NCBI GenBank assembly: GCA_046160625.1
Contig: JBJXGZ010000118.1
Location: forward strand, 124,001 to 188,000
Source: M3007 sp046160625
GTDB lineage: Bacteria > Bacteroidota > Bacteroidia > Chitinophagales > Saprospiraceae
Direction: 5' to 3'
DNA: 64,000 nucleotides
Part shown: positions 50,693 through 58,643 of the stretch, one piece after another
How the letters are laid out: each line of letters begins with the position of its first letter
Numbering within the stretch: the first letter of the stretch is position 1
Notes under the pieces: generated by a model
Databases searched by the model: none
Told to the model about the DNA's origin: nothing
Seen by the model: the letters and a program-made list of their open reading frames with translations, nothing else
Translations under genes and position numbers: made by a program

Positions 50693-52777
50693 CTAATTTT
50701 GTAAAACAAAGATCGTCCCTGCGCCCAAGGGCATGCCCTGTGAGGTTTTCAGCCAATAATGGTACGCCCCGTTTGTTAGTTCGCCGCGGTCAATTCGTAG
50801 CTGCGTACCGGTAAAGGCAATCGAGTACTGTTTTTTCCCTGAGTTATCAAACAGCTCAAAGACCATGCTTTGTACAGCCGGCAATTGACCATTGATGGTC
50901 AGGAGTGTTGACTCGCGAAAAGGATTGGGGGAAATTCGGAGGATGGGCTCTTCCTTTGGAGGTGTTTTAACATCAGTAGTAGCCGAGCTGGTACGGTAAA
51001 TGCCATCCCGTTCCTGAGGCGAAAAAAGGTACTGTGCGGGGTTGAGTGAAAAATTGACATTGGCCGAACCGTCGGTGGGCAGTGGAGCATAAATGTCAAA
51101 GGATTGCCCTCCATCTGCCGACACCAATGCGCAGTTTGGGGTATCATCGTAGGCAAAAACCAAACCATCGTCGTTGACGACCGGATTGTAAACAAGGTAT
51201 TCGTTGAAGGGAGGGATCGAATCCCAGGTCAAGCCGCCATCAAATGACTTGAAAAGTGCAGAGGGAATGCCGCTCGTAACATATAGCCCTCCATTGGAGG
51301 CAAGATAAGGGCTACCCGAAAACCCGTGGTCAGCAATTTTTACCCAGGATTGAGCCTCGTCGAAAGATTTGTGAACACCGTCTGTCCGCGTAGAAAGCAG
51401 ACTGCCGTCTGGCATAAAAAGAAGGTTTTCAAGATAAAAATTGGGGCGTTCCAGCCAGTTTTGGCCACCATCGTTCGAAATATAAAATCCGTTCCAATGA
51501 CGAACGAAAACGGCGCCTGTTTGAGGGCTGATCCAAAGGCGGTTAAAATTGTATTCGGTTAATTTGGGCACTTGAAGCACCGTGTACGACTGGCCTTCAT
51601 CCGTAAATTTCAGGAAATTAAACCCTGTCCAAAGATACCAACTGCCATCAGGAGCAGCTTGAAGGGAATGATGGCCTATTAAATTAGAAAAATAATTTAC
51701 CGCTTCCCACTTCAATTGCCAGGTATCTCCGCCGTCAATGCTGTAAAAAAGCCCATCGGGGGTAAGCGCCAGCATACGGGTGTCGTCCAGGTGCTTCAAG
51801 GTTAGAACATCAGAGCTCAAAATCCCGTTGGCCGAAAAATGCCATGTTGCCCCGTCATCATCTGATCGGTGCAAACTTCCGCCATATCCGCGCAGCGCAA
51901 AAACCGATCCCTCGGGTGTGGAATAAAAAAGGTTGAGTTCGTTTTGACCGCCATCGGTTAGTGGTAGCCAGGTTAAGCCATTGTCGTCGGAATATTTTGA
52001 CATAAACCATTCAAAAGCAAACACCCGGCCCGTGATGCTTACTCCAACTGATACTTCCCGCTCCGAATTTGGAAGCATCGGATCAATACTCGTCCAACTC
52101 AGGCCATTATCCAAAGAACGCCAGAGAAGGTCCCGCGCACCCATAAAAATGACTCCATTTGGCCCAAAAGACCACTGGTACGGGTGCGATAATGCCGAGT
52201 CTTCAAACAGTACGGACCAGCTAAAGCCATTGTCCGATGAGACCCACACAGTACTTGCATTCACCGCATTTTGCCAGGCATATACATCGCCCGTGTTCGG
52301 GTTGAAGACAAAACCACCTGATGCGTCTGTAATATTGGTAACCGTCTGCCAGCTGCCGCCGTTGTCAATAGAGCGCTTGATGCCGCCTGGCGTACCAATT
52401 AAAATCTCTCCTCCTGGCAATGCATAAATAGTCTCGTGCGAAATGGTGCTGATTTCGCTCCAGGTTTCGCCGTTGTCCGTGGATTGGTGCAACTTGTTGT
52501 GCTTACCCGCGTACAAGTTGCCATCCGCCCCAGCAACCAATGGCCATGACCATGAATCGGCAGGTGTCAAGGGCATTTTCTGCCATTGATGACCACCATC
52601 CGAAGAGCGGTAAAGGTCGGGGTAGAACTTTTTTCTCATAAACAAATAGCCTTGTTTGCCGGGAAAGACAAGGCCGCCCCCTCCGGGAGGTCCTCCCAAT
52701 TTCTGCCAGGATTGTGCTGGGAGAAACAATGGAAAAACAAAGAAAACAAAGATTAAAAAACGGTAAACGGGTTTCAT
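50693..52777 (-). CDS. Type IX secreted Asp-box (BNR/sortilin-like) propeller protein
   Basis: 694 aa from ATG 52777. A signal peptide ends in FLPAQSW (residue 22). The protein repeats Asp-box motifs (SSDGGHQWQKM, STDNGETWSEI, SIDNGGSWQTV, SSDNGFSWSVL, SIDGGDTWQLK, SNDGGQNWLER, SFDGGLTWDSI), which build a sialidase/sortilin-like propeller; sialidase catalytic residues are not evident. The last 80 residues form a type A sorting domain (ISPNPFRESTLL, GAYHYWLKTSQG). It is predicted to be secreted through SprA and attached to the surface or released. Confidence 0.9.
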   Translation of the reverse strand: MKPVYRFLIFVFFVFPLFLPAQSWQKLGGPPGGGGLVFPGKQGYLFMRKKFYPDLYRSSDGGHQWQKMPLTPADSWSWPLVAGADGNLYAGKHNKLHQSTDNGETWSEISTISHETIYALPGGEILIGTPGGIKRSIDNGGSWQTVTNITDASGGFVFNPNTGDVYAWQNAVNASTVWVSSDNGFSWSVLFEDSALSHPYQWSFGPNGVIFMGARDLLWRSLDNGLSWTSIDPMLPNSEREVSVGVSITGRVFAFEWFMSKYSDDNGLTWLPLTDGGQNELNLFYSTPEGSVFALRGYGGSLHRSDDDGATWHFSANGILSSDVLTLKHLDDTRMLALTPDGLFYSIDGGDTWQLKWEAVNYFSNLIGHHSLQAAPDGSWYLWTGFNFLKFTDEGQSYTVLQVPKLTEYNFNRLWISPQTGAVFVRHWNGFYISNDGGQNWLERPNFYLENLLFMPDGSLLSTRTDGVHKSFDEAQSWVKIADHGFSGSPYLASNGGLYVTSGIPSALFKSFDGGLTWDSIPPFNEYLVYNPVVNDDGLVFAYDDTPNCALVSADGGQSFDIYAPLPTDGSANVNFSLNPAQYLFSPQERDGIYRTSSATTDVKTPPKEEPILRISPNPFRESTLLTINGQLPAVQSMVFELFDNSGKKQYSIAFTGTQLRIDRGELTNGAYHYWLKTSQGMPLGAGTIFVLQN

Positions 52778-52878
52778 ACATGGGTGTTTTTGTGAAATAA
52801 TCAAGTACTTAGGAGCAGTAAAACTACACTGTTTTTTAGTGCGGATCAAGGACGCTGAACCACACGGATCATACGGTT

Positions 52879-52886
52879 ATCTTTGC
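52879..52886 (+). promoter_or_regulatory. Putative -7 box of the gene at 52898
   Basis: TATCTTTG matches TAnnTTTG and lies only 12 bases before the ATG at 52898, so the leader would be a few bases long. Confidence 0.45.
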
Positions 52887-52897
52887 AGTTAAAAAAC

Positions 52898-53584
52898 ATG
52901 GTCGCACTCTTCAGATTGCTTTTCGCCGCCCTCCTGGTCGGATTATTCATTACCGGAATCTTTTATTTCATTGCCAACATATTGAGCAGCGTTGCCTTCA
53001 ATCCTGCATCGCGGGCCTGGAAAGAATTGCTTGCCAAACTGCGTGGGCGCTTGAATAATCGTGATAAATTACGCACCAAGGGGATGCCCGAACTGCTTAT
53101 CACCTGCGATGCCGAAACCCTCACACATCTTTCCTTGAAGCCAAAAATCCTGAAAAAAGCTGGCTGGCGCGACCCCATTTTTGAAGGCTTTTTCAGCACT
53201 ATTTACCAGGAACCATTAATGGTATTTGCCGGACAAAAAAGCGGGAAGACCTCAGTAGTTGTTGCAAAGACTAGCGATAAAGAGTTCGTTTTCAGACAAA
53301 AAGGAAAAGAAACAGCTATTTGGAAGGACGACAAACCTTTCGCTGTATTGGTAGATGGCCTGCTTCTTTCCAGCGACAAACAAAGCCAGCTGTTGGCAAA
53401 ATTGGAGACCGATCCCGAACTCCGCCAATGGCCCGTGTTGCTTGGTCAAAGTGAGGCTGCTACGATTACCAATGGGCAGCGTGCCGTATCGCCCATCCCT
53501 CGGGCGGTTACCTTGCTGCGCAATCTCTCGCCGGAAGAGGAGCAGACGCTGCTGCTATTGGCAGTAGTGCAGGGACTGAAATAA
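52898..53584 (+). CDS. Membrane protein of unknown function
   Basis: 228 aa from ATG 52898; a TTG at 52883 lies inside the promoter box. One membrane segment covers residues 4-25 (LFRLLFAALLVGLFITGIFYF). The remaining cytoplasmic or periplasmic domain includes a basic stretch (LRGRLNNRDKLRTKG), MPELLITCDAETLTHLSLKPKI and GQKSGKTSVVVAKTSDKEF. I do not recognise a family. The end, SPEEEQTLLLLAVVQGLK, is acidic and helical. A perfect 64-bp inverted repeat begins at its stop codon. Confidence 0.72.
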   Translation: MVALFRLLFAALLVGLFITGIFYFIANILSSVAFNPASRAWKELLAKLRGRLNNRDKLRTKGMPELLITCDAETLTHLSLKPKILKKAGWRDPIFEGFFSTIYQEPLMVFAGQKSGKTSVVVAKTSDKEFVFRQKGKETAIWKDDKPFAVLVDGLLLSSDKQSQLLAKLETDPELRQWPVLLGQSEAATITNGQRAVSPIPRAVTLLRNLSPEEEQTLLLLAVVQGLK

Positions 53585-53783
53585 ATGTCCAATGTCCAAC
53601 AAGGATTAAAATGTCCAATGTCCAACAAGGAATTTCCAATGTCCAAGTTGGCGTTGTGCATAGCCACTCAATCGAATTCTTGCCATTTAAGCACTACAAA
53701 TGCCAAACCCAGGGCTTATTTGGACATTGGAAATTCCTTGTTGGACATTGGACATTTTAATCCTTGTTGGACATTGGACATTT
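53583..53783. repeat. Perfect 64-bp inverted repeat
   Basis: The arms 53583-53646 and 53720-53783 are exact complements over 64 bp, with a 73-base spacer. Each arm holds two direct copies of ATGTCCAATGTCCAACAAGG plus TTCCAATGTCCAA. The right arm ends in TTTTTTT. The left arm begins on the last base pair of the preceding stop codon. Confidence 0.95.
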
Positions 53784-53899
53784 TTTTACCAGCCACCCAA
53801 CCCTTCCGCCCACCCCTGCGTAATGGATTCTGAACACAAACAAATAAACACACCGTACGCTTTCGCCGGAGACCAAAAGAGGCCTCCGGCGGAGATTTT

Positions 53900-53940
53900 A
53901 AACCGCAAAATGTAAAACAGGAAAATGTAAAACCGCAAAA
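53900..53940 (+). repeat. Palindromic repeat B, partial third copy
   Basis: AAACCGCAAAATGTAAAACAGG followed by GTAAAACCGCAAAA in direct orientation, directly upstream of the sigma-factor gene; no inverted arm is present. The rest of 53585-53987 holds no gene. Confidence 0.8.
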
Positions 53941-53987
53941 TCGAACGCCCCAAAATCTTAAGCACAAATTCAAATTGTAAAACAACC

Positions 53988-54545
53988 TTGAACCTCGACC
54001 CGAAACTTCTACAAGCAGCCCATAAAGGCGACCGCAAAGCACAATACGCGCTTTACCGCTCGTGCTTTCCGGTACTTATGGCGGTGTGTATGCGCTATCG
54101 GCGCAACCAACAAGATGCGGTGTCGGCGGTGAACAGCGGGTTTCTCAAAATAATCCAAAACCTTGACCGGTACAAACGCGATGAGGTGCCATTTGAAGCC
54201 TGGATTCGGCGGATTATGATTAATACGGTGATTGACGAATTCCGCCGCGAAAAGAAATGGCGCCAGCTGACTGTGTTCACCGAAGATATAGAGCGGGCCT
54301 ATCCCAGCGAACCGATTGATTGGAACGAAGCCGACCAACGTCTTGATATTCAACATCTTGAAGCCTTGTTACAACGACTTCCGCCCATGACCCAGAAGGT
54401 TTTTAATCTCTTTGCAATTGATGGATTCAGTCACCAGGAAATCAGCGATATGCTCGGTATGAGCGAAGGCACGTCTAAATGGCATGTCAGCACTGCGCGG
54501 GCCCAGCTGCAATCCTGGATAAAAGCGGAAATGGTGGTTGGGTGA
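53988..54545 (+). CDS. ECF-type RNA polymerase sigma factor
   Basis: 185 aa starting at TTG 53988; the frame has no ATG between the upstream stop (53928-53930, inside repeat B) and the first conserved residues. Region 2 is visible as AQYALYRSCFPVLMAVCMRYRRNQQDAVSAVNSGFLKI, with FEAWIRRIMINTVIDEFRR, and region 4 as LLQRLPPMTQKVFNLFAIDGFSHQEISDMLGMSEGTSKWHVSTARAQLQ. It would direct transcription of an envelope-related regulon. The following beta-barrel gene, with an acidic cytoplasmic N-terminus, may be its partner. The TTG start suggests low expression. Confidence 0.92.
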   Translation: MNLDPKLLQAAHKGDRKAQYALYRSCFPVLMAVCMRYRRNQQDAVSAVNSGFLKIIQNLDRYKRDEVPFEAWIRRIMINTVIDEFRREKKWRQLTVFTEDIERAYPSEPIDWNEADQRLDIQHLEALLQRLPPMTQKVFNLFAIDGFSHQEISDMLGMSEGTSKWHVSTARAQLQSWIKAEMVVG

Positions 54546-54631
54546 GGTTATTTGTTGATTTGGGGTACCAGAACCAAATCCACAAATAACCAAATAACCA
54601 AATAACCAAATAACCAAATAACCAAATCCCC
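54546..54631 (+). repeat. Hairpin plus tandem AAATAACC array
   Basis: An 18-bp arm (54546-54563) pairs with 54574-54591 with one mismatch. The end of the right arm is the first of five exact AAATAACC units (54584-54623), followed by AAATCCCC. The whole block sits between the sigma stop (54545) and the ATG at 54677. Confidence 0.88.
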
Positions 54632-54676
54632 AATTGACCGAATCCTTAATTAACCCAATACCCACTCACTCAGAAG

Positions 54677-56089
54677 ATGGAAAATATAGACGACCTGATG
54701 CGACAAAAATTTGACTCCGACGATCCGGGGGAGCGTTTCGAGTTCCGTGAGGAATACTGGGAACAGGCCCAAGCCTTGCTCGAAAAGGAGGAGGGCAAAC
54801 GTGGCAGGCGATTTTGGCTCATTATCGGGCTGGTACTGGCTTTGGCATTGCTTACCTGGTTGTTGCTAATGCAAGGCTCAGATGGAAGTTTGTCAGAAAA
54901 AAAAGCAGGAGAGAAAGCGCCAACGGTGGCTAATGAAAAACCGGAACGGCCAAACTATGCCGATGGAAAAGATACTTTGAGTGGGCAAACAATGCAATCA
55001 TCAAACGCAAGGGAACAAACAAATGATGGAATCAGACAAGGGGATGAAAACATGTCAATCTCCCCAATTCCAATAGCACCAACCGGAAGCAAAATACCGG
55101 AAAGGACAAGGCATGGTAACACAGGTAATAAATCAATTTCAAACACGGATGCAGGGACTACAATAAGCCTAGCAGACGCAGAAATTTCACGACAAATTCT
55201 GGCAGGTAAAAATGATGCGGTAAACACTGGCGGTATAGATATCGCCCGGAAAGAAACCACCAAACCTGACGACAATTCACCATTCACCACTCCACCATTC
55301 ACCAATCCACCCGCCGAAGCCACAGCGAAGGAGGGTCCACCAATCACCATCCCAATCTTCACCATTCCAACGCCTTTGTATCCAATGCCCTTGCCTGAGC
55401 GGATTTTTCAGATCCAGAAACGGCCCACTCTAGCCAAGGAGCCAATTGCAGCGAAAATAAAGCCTGTAAAAGACAAAGGTTTTTCGTTTGGATTATCAGT
55501 GGCCGGAGCAGCGTATCAGCAGTCTGACACTGTCGGACGTTGGGCAGCTTGGACTGTGGGTGCTTTTGGGGATTACCAATTGAATAAAAGCTGGTCTTTT
55601 ATGTTGGGAGTACAAACCCGTTTTGTGCCTGGTCACATGGCACAGGCAGATTCATCCAATCCCAATCTGGTAGAGAACCTGCGTTATTCGTTTGGCTACC
55701 AAAGTGAGGAATGGAGGCTAGAAACCCGCGGGTTGCACTTCCTCGAAGTGCCGATTTCTGCGCATTGGCACAAAGGTTCCTGGGGTCTGGAAGCGGGTGG
55801 TGCAGCTGGCATGCTTCTCGGTGTCCAAAATCGTACGGAACACACAACGGAGTCTTCTTTGGAAACTCCAAAAACCACGGTCAAAAGGTTTGTAAAAGGG
55901 AATTTCAAACCTTACAACCAGCGATATTTCTCGGCCTTCGCCGGGGCGGAGTATCGCCTGAACAATCGGTTTTCCTTAATGACAAGGGCACAGTATCGTT
56001 TTACGCCAGTATTCAAGACTTTAGGAGAAGGCCTGAAAAACAATGGTTTAGGGAATGTTGAATTGGGGCTTAGGCTTCGTTTGTTTTAA
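54677..56089 (+). CDS. Inner-membrane-anchored protein with C-terminal outer-membrane beta-barrel-like domain
   Basis: 470 aa. Residues 1-44 are acidic and cytoplasmic (IDDLMRQKFDSDDPGERF), and 46-66 form one membrane helix (FWLIIGLVLALALLTWLLL). Residues 70-265 are a disordered Thr/Asn/Pro-rich linker. Residues 270-470 alternate in the outer-membrane beta-barrel (PorT-like) manner: GFSFGLSVAGAAY, GLEAGGAAGMLLG, FSAFAGAEYRLNNRFSLMTRAQYRF, ending with the aromatic C-terminus LGLRLRLF. The combination would span both membranes. Gene order after the sigma factor suggests that the acidic N-terminus acts as an anti-sigma-like tether; that is inference. Confidence 0.83.
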   Translation: MENIDDLMRQKFDSDDPGERFEFREEYWEQAQALLEKEEGKRGRRFWLIIGLVLALALLTWLLLMQGSDGSLSEKKAGEKAPTVANEKPERPNYADGKDTLSGQTMQSSNAREQTNDGIRQGDENMSISPIPIAPTGSKIPERTRHGNTGNKSISNTDAGTTISLADAEISRQILAGKNDAVNTGGIDIARKETTKPDDNSPFTTPPFTNPPAEATAKEGPPITIPIFTIPTPLYPMPLPERIFQIQKRPTLAKEPIAAKIKPVKDKGFSFGLSVAGAAYQQSDTVGRWAAWTVGAFGDYQLNKSWSFMLGVQTRFVPGHMAQADSSNPNLVENLRYSFGYQSEEWRLETRGLHFLEVPISAHWHKGSWGLEAGGAAGMLLGVQNRTEHTTESSLETPKTTVKRFVKGNFKPYNQRYFSAFAGAEYRLNNRFSLMTRAQYRFTPVFKTLGEGLKNNGLGNVELGLRLRLF

Positions 56090-56102
56090 TAAATTGCTCC
56101 TT

Positions 56103-56840
56103 ATGAGAAAAATAACCAAGCACCTAATCCATAATAAACCGCAGAGGCACAGAGGCGCGGAGCGTGTGAAAATCAATACTCTGCGCCGCTGCGCCTCTGC
56201 GGTTTATTATGTTCGACTGCTTATTCCAATAACGTTCGCCACCATTATATGGTCGGCTTGCAGCAAGTCCGAGCCACCCGATGGTGGATTTGGTTCTCCA
56301 GTTTTTTCTGTTGGAATTGAAGCTCCACCTGATTCAGGAGTTGGCTTGACCGCAGGCCTGGATGGGACATATCTGTTTACCCGGGTTGAACGAGGTTCTG
56401 ACGGCACCAGTCCATTGGTGATGTCAGGCGCATTTGCCGACGCCTCGTGTCCCGCAGGCGATTGTCCGGGTAGCGTGAAGTTTGAATTTACAAATGAATG
56501 GTTGGAGAACTTTGTTCGCCCTGATTCAATTTTTGCCATTGACCAATCTTGGGAGTATAAGTCGCCGCTCAGCGACAGTTTTGCCCTGCATACCGTGTCC
56601 ATCCAATGGGTTAAGACTGATGGATCAGTTCTTCGTTCAGACCTTCTGGTTCAACCTCAGGATACATTCGGGTCTTTGTCGTACTTCACTATTTTGGCCT
56701 CGGAACCCTGGGAAGTCAACGAACGTGGTGAGAAGACCTGGAAAATGAATGTAGACTTTTCTTGTTGGTTGCTTGATCCGATTCAGGGTCAGGAGCGAAA
56801 AGTAATAGGCAGCGGCGTAATTGCGGTTGGGTATCGGTAA
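56103..56840 (+). CDS. Lipoprotein with a palindrome inserted in its signal peptide
   Basis: 245 aa from ATG 56103. The first nine residues (MRKITKHLI) and residues 37-53 (VRLLIPITFATIIWSAC) together make a standard lipoprotein signal with lipobox WSAC (Cys53). Residues 10-37 between them are basic (NKPQRHRGAERVKINTLRRC) and are encoded by an 82-bp palindrome. The mature protein is beta-rich and unrecognised (GTYLFTRVERGSDGTSP, GSVKFEFTNEWLENFV). It starts 14 bases after the beta-barrel gene and is probably co-transcribed with it and the sigma gene. Secretion may still work despite the long n-region. Confidence 0.78.
   Translation: MRKITKHLIHNKPQRHRGAERVKINTLRRCASAVYYVRLLIPITFATIIWSACSKSEPPDGGFGSPVFSVGIEAPPDSGVGLTAGLDGTYLFTRVERGSDGTSPLVMSGAFADASCPAGDCPGSVKFEFTNEWLENFVRPDSIFAIDQSWEYKSPLSDSFALHTVSIQWVKTDGSVLRSDLLVQPQDTFGSLSYFTILASEPWEVNERGEKTWKMNVDFSCWLLDPIQGQERKVIGSGVIAVGYR
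56130..56211. repeat. Palindrome inside a lipoprotein signal-peptide coding region
   Basis: The outer 19 bp CATAATAAACCGCAGAGGC (56130-56148) is exactly inverted at 56193-56211, and the inner GC-rich parts pair imperfectly. The element is translated in frame and contains no stop in that frame. Confidence 0.88.
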
Positions 56841-56854
56841 GTCGTAACCGGTTA

Positions 56855-56956
56855 ATGAAGGTTTATAAAGGTTGATATTACACTCAGAAAGCAAAGACTT
56901 GGCCTTTTTCGAGTGCAAAAAATAAACCCTTATGAACTTTATAAACCTTCATCAAC
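56855..56956. repeat. Inverted repeat upstream of nadB
   Basis: TGAAGGTTTATAAAG near 56855 pairs with CTTTATAAACCTTCA ending near 56952, and GAGTG/CACTC pair inside. It covers an upstream ATG (56932) that I reject as the nadB start. Confidence 0.75.
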
Positions 56957-56976
56957 CACATGGGATTGCCACCTAT

Positions 56977-56984
56977 TATGTTTG
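56977..56984 (+). promoter_or_regulatory. Putative nadB -7 box
   Basis: TATGTTTG matches TAnnTTTG and ends only four bases before the ATG at 56989, so the transcript may be leaderless or start slightly later than the canonical distance. Confidence 0.4.
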
Positions 56985-56988
56985 CACC

Positions 56989-58599
56989 ATGACACGCACC
57001 AAAACAGACATCCTCGTGCTCGGTTCCGGCATTGCCGGGCTTACGTTTGCCATCAAAGCTTCCCGACTTTTTCCTGACCGACAAATTCTTGTACTCACAA
57101 AAACAGTTGAAGGGGAGAGTAACACACGCTACGCCCAAGGTGGCGTAGCTGCCGTTTGGGATCTTGAAAAAGACAATTTTGAAAAACATATTGCGGATAC
57201 CCTGGATGCTGGCGACGGACTTTGCAAGACAGACATCGTGCGCATTGTAGTGGAAGAAGGCCCGGAACGGGTACGCGAAATCATCGGCTGGGGCGCTCAG
57301 TTCGACAAAGGAAAAGGCTCCTCCGAATACGATCTTGCCCGGGAAGGCGGCCATTCCGAACACCGGATACTCCATTATAAAGACCTCACAGGCTGGGAAA
57401 TGCAGCGCACCCTCATGGAGGAAGCCAAACAATGCCCCAATATCACCATCTCCGAACATTGTTTTGCGCTTGACCTCATCACACAGCACCACTTGGGGCG
57501 CATGGTCATCCGCGTTACACCGGGCATAGAGTGCTACGGCTGTTACGCGCTCAACAAGCAAAATGGCGACATTGATACCATCCTGGCCCGGGTTACAGTG
57601 CTATGTACTGGCGGCGCAGGGCAGGTGTATAAATCCACTACCAATCCCCTCATTGCAACTGGCGACGGGGTAGCAATGGCCTACCGCGCCAAAGGCAGGG
57701 TGGAGGGCATGGAATTTATTCAATTCCACCCAACCGCACTTTACAATCCGGCGGGTGATAACCCTTCGTTCCTTGTGTCAGAAGCAGTGCGAGGATTTGG
57801 CGGAATCTTAAAAACGGCTGAAGGCGAGGAGTTTATGCAACATTACGATCCACGCCTCTCACTCGCACCGCGTGATATTGTGGCACGAGCCATTGACTCC
57901 GAAATGAAAAAAAGAGGCACGGAGTGTATGTATCTGGACTGCCGCCATTTGAACAAGGAAGACTTTCTGGCGCACTTCCCCACTATTTATGAAAAATGCA
58001 AAAGCATTGGCATTGACCCGATGATGAACATGATTCCTATTGTACCAGCCTGCCACTACACTTGCGGGGGCGTTTTGGTGGACGAATACGGCCATACCAG
58101 CATCCATCGGCTGTACGCTGCTGGTGAATGTACGAGCACCGGCTTGCATGGCGCCAATCGTTTGGCCTCCAACTCATTGCTCGAAGGCATGGTGTTTGCC
58201 CACCGCGTGGCGCATGATTTGGTCGGAAAATTGGATGCCTGGGAATTACAGGAGGGCATTCCAGACTGGAACGCTGAGGGCACTACAGATCCTCAAGAAA
58301 TGGTGCTTATAACGCAAGGACTAAAGGAATTGCGGGAAATAATGTCCTACTACGTCGGCATTGTGCGTTCAAATGTGCGTCTAAAACGCGCGCTCGACCG
58401 CCTATTTCTGTTGTACCAGGAGACGGAGGAACTTTACAAAACAACCACCATCAGCCCACAATTGATGGAACTCCGCAACCTCATTACGGTGGCGTATCTC
58501 ATTACCCGCTCGGCCTCTCACCGCCGCGAAAGCAGGGGCTTGCATTACACTACAGATTACCCGGAACAACTGCCTTTTGTGGAGCATTCAGTGCTTTAG
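56989..58599 (+). CDS. nadB: L-aspartate oxidase
   Basis: 536 aa from MTRTKTDILVLGSG at 56989. The FAD-binding motif GSGIAGLTFA opens the protein. Further family motifs are NTRYAQGGVAAVW, GAQFDKGKGSSEYDLAREGGHSEHRILHYKD (substrate loop), FIQFHPTAL, CHYTCGGVLVDEYGHTSI and STGLHGANRLASNSLLEGMVF. It oxidises L-aspartate to iminoaspartate, the first step of de novo NAD synthesis; nadA and nadC are not in the window. Succinate dehydrogenase/fumarate reductase flavoproteins are related, but the length and the loop motif favour NadB. Confidence 0.96.
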   Translation: MTRTKTDILVLGSGIAGLTFAIKASRLFPDRQILVLTKTVEGESNTRYAQGGVAAVWDLEKDNFEKHIADTLDAGDGLCKTDIVRIVVEEGPERVREIIGWGAQFDKGKGSSEYDLAREGGHSEHRILHYKDLTGWEMQRTLMEEAKQCPNITISEHCFALDLITQHHLGRMVIRVTPGIECYGCYALNKQNGDIDTILARVTVLCTGGAGQVYKSTTNPLIATGDGVAMAYRAKGRVEGMEFIQFHPTALYNPAGDNPSFLVSEAVRGFGGILKTAEGEEFMQHYDPRLSLAPRDIVARAIDSEMKKRGTECMYLDCRHLNKEDFLAHFPTIYEKCKSIGIDPMMNMIPIVPACHYTCGGVLVDEYGHTSIHRLYAAGECTSTGLHGANRLASNSLLEGMVFAHRVAHDLVGKLDAWELQEGIPDWNAEGTTDPQEMVLITQGLKELREIMSYYVGIVRSNVRLKRALDRLFLLYQETEELYKTTTISPQLMELRNLITVAYLITRSASHRRESRGLHYTTDYPEQLPFVEHSVL

Positions 58600-58643
58600 G
58601 GATGCGATGCTGGTGGAACACGGAAGAGACGGATTCCACCACC

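Noticed and set aside
54584..54631. Regular repeats that might be taken for a small CRISPR array
   Set aside because: The unit is only 8 bp, there are no spacers between units, and no cas genes are present.
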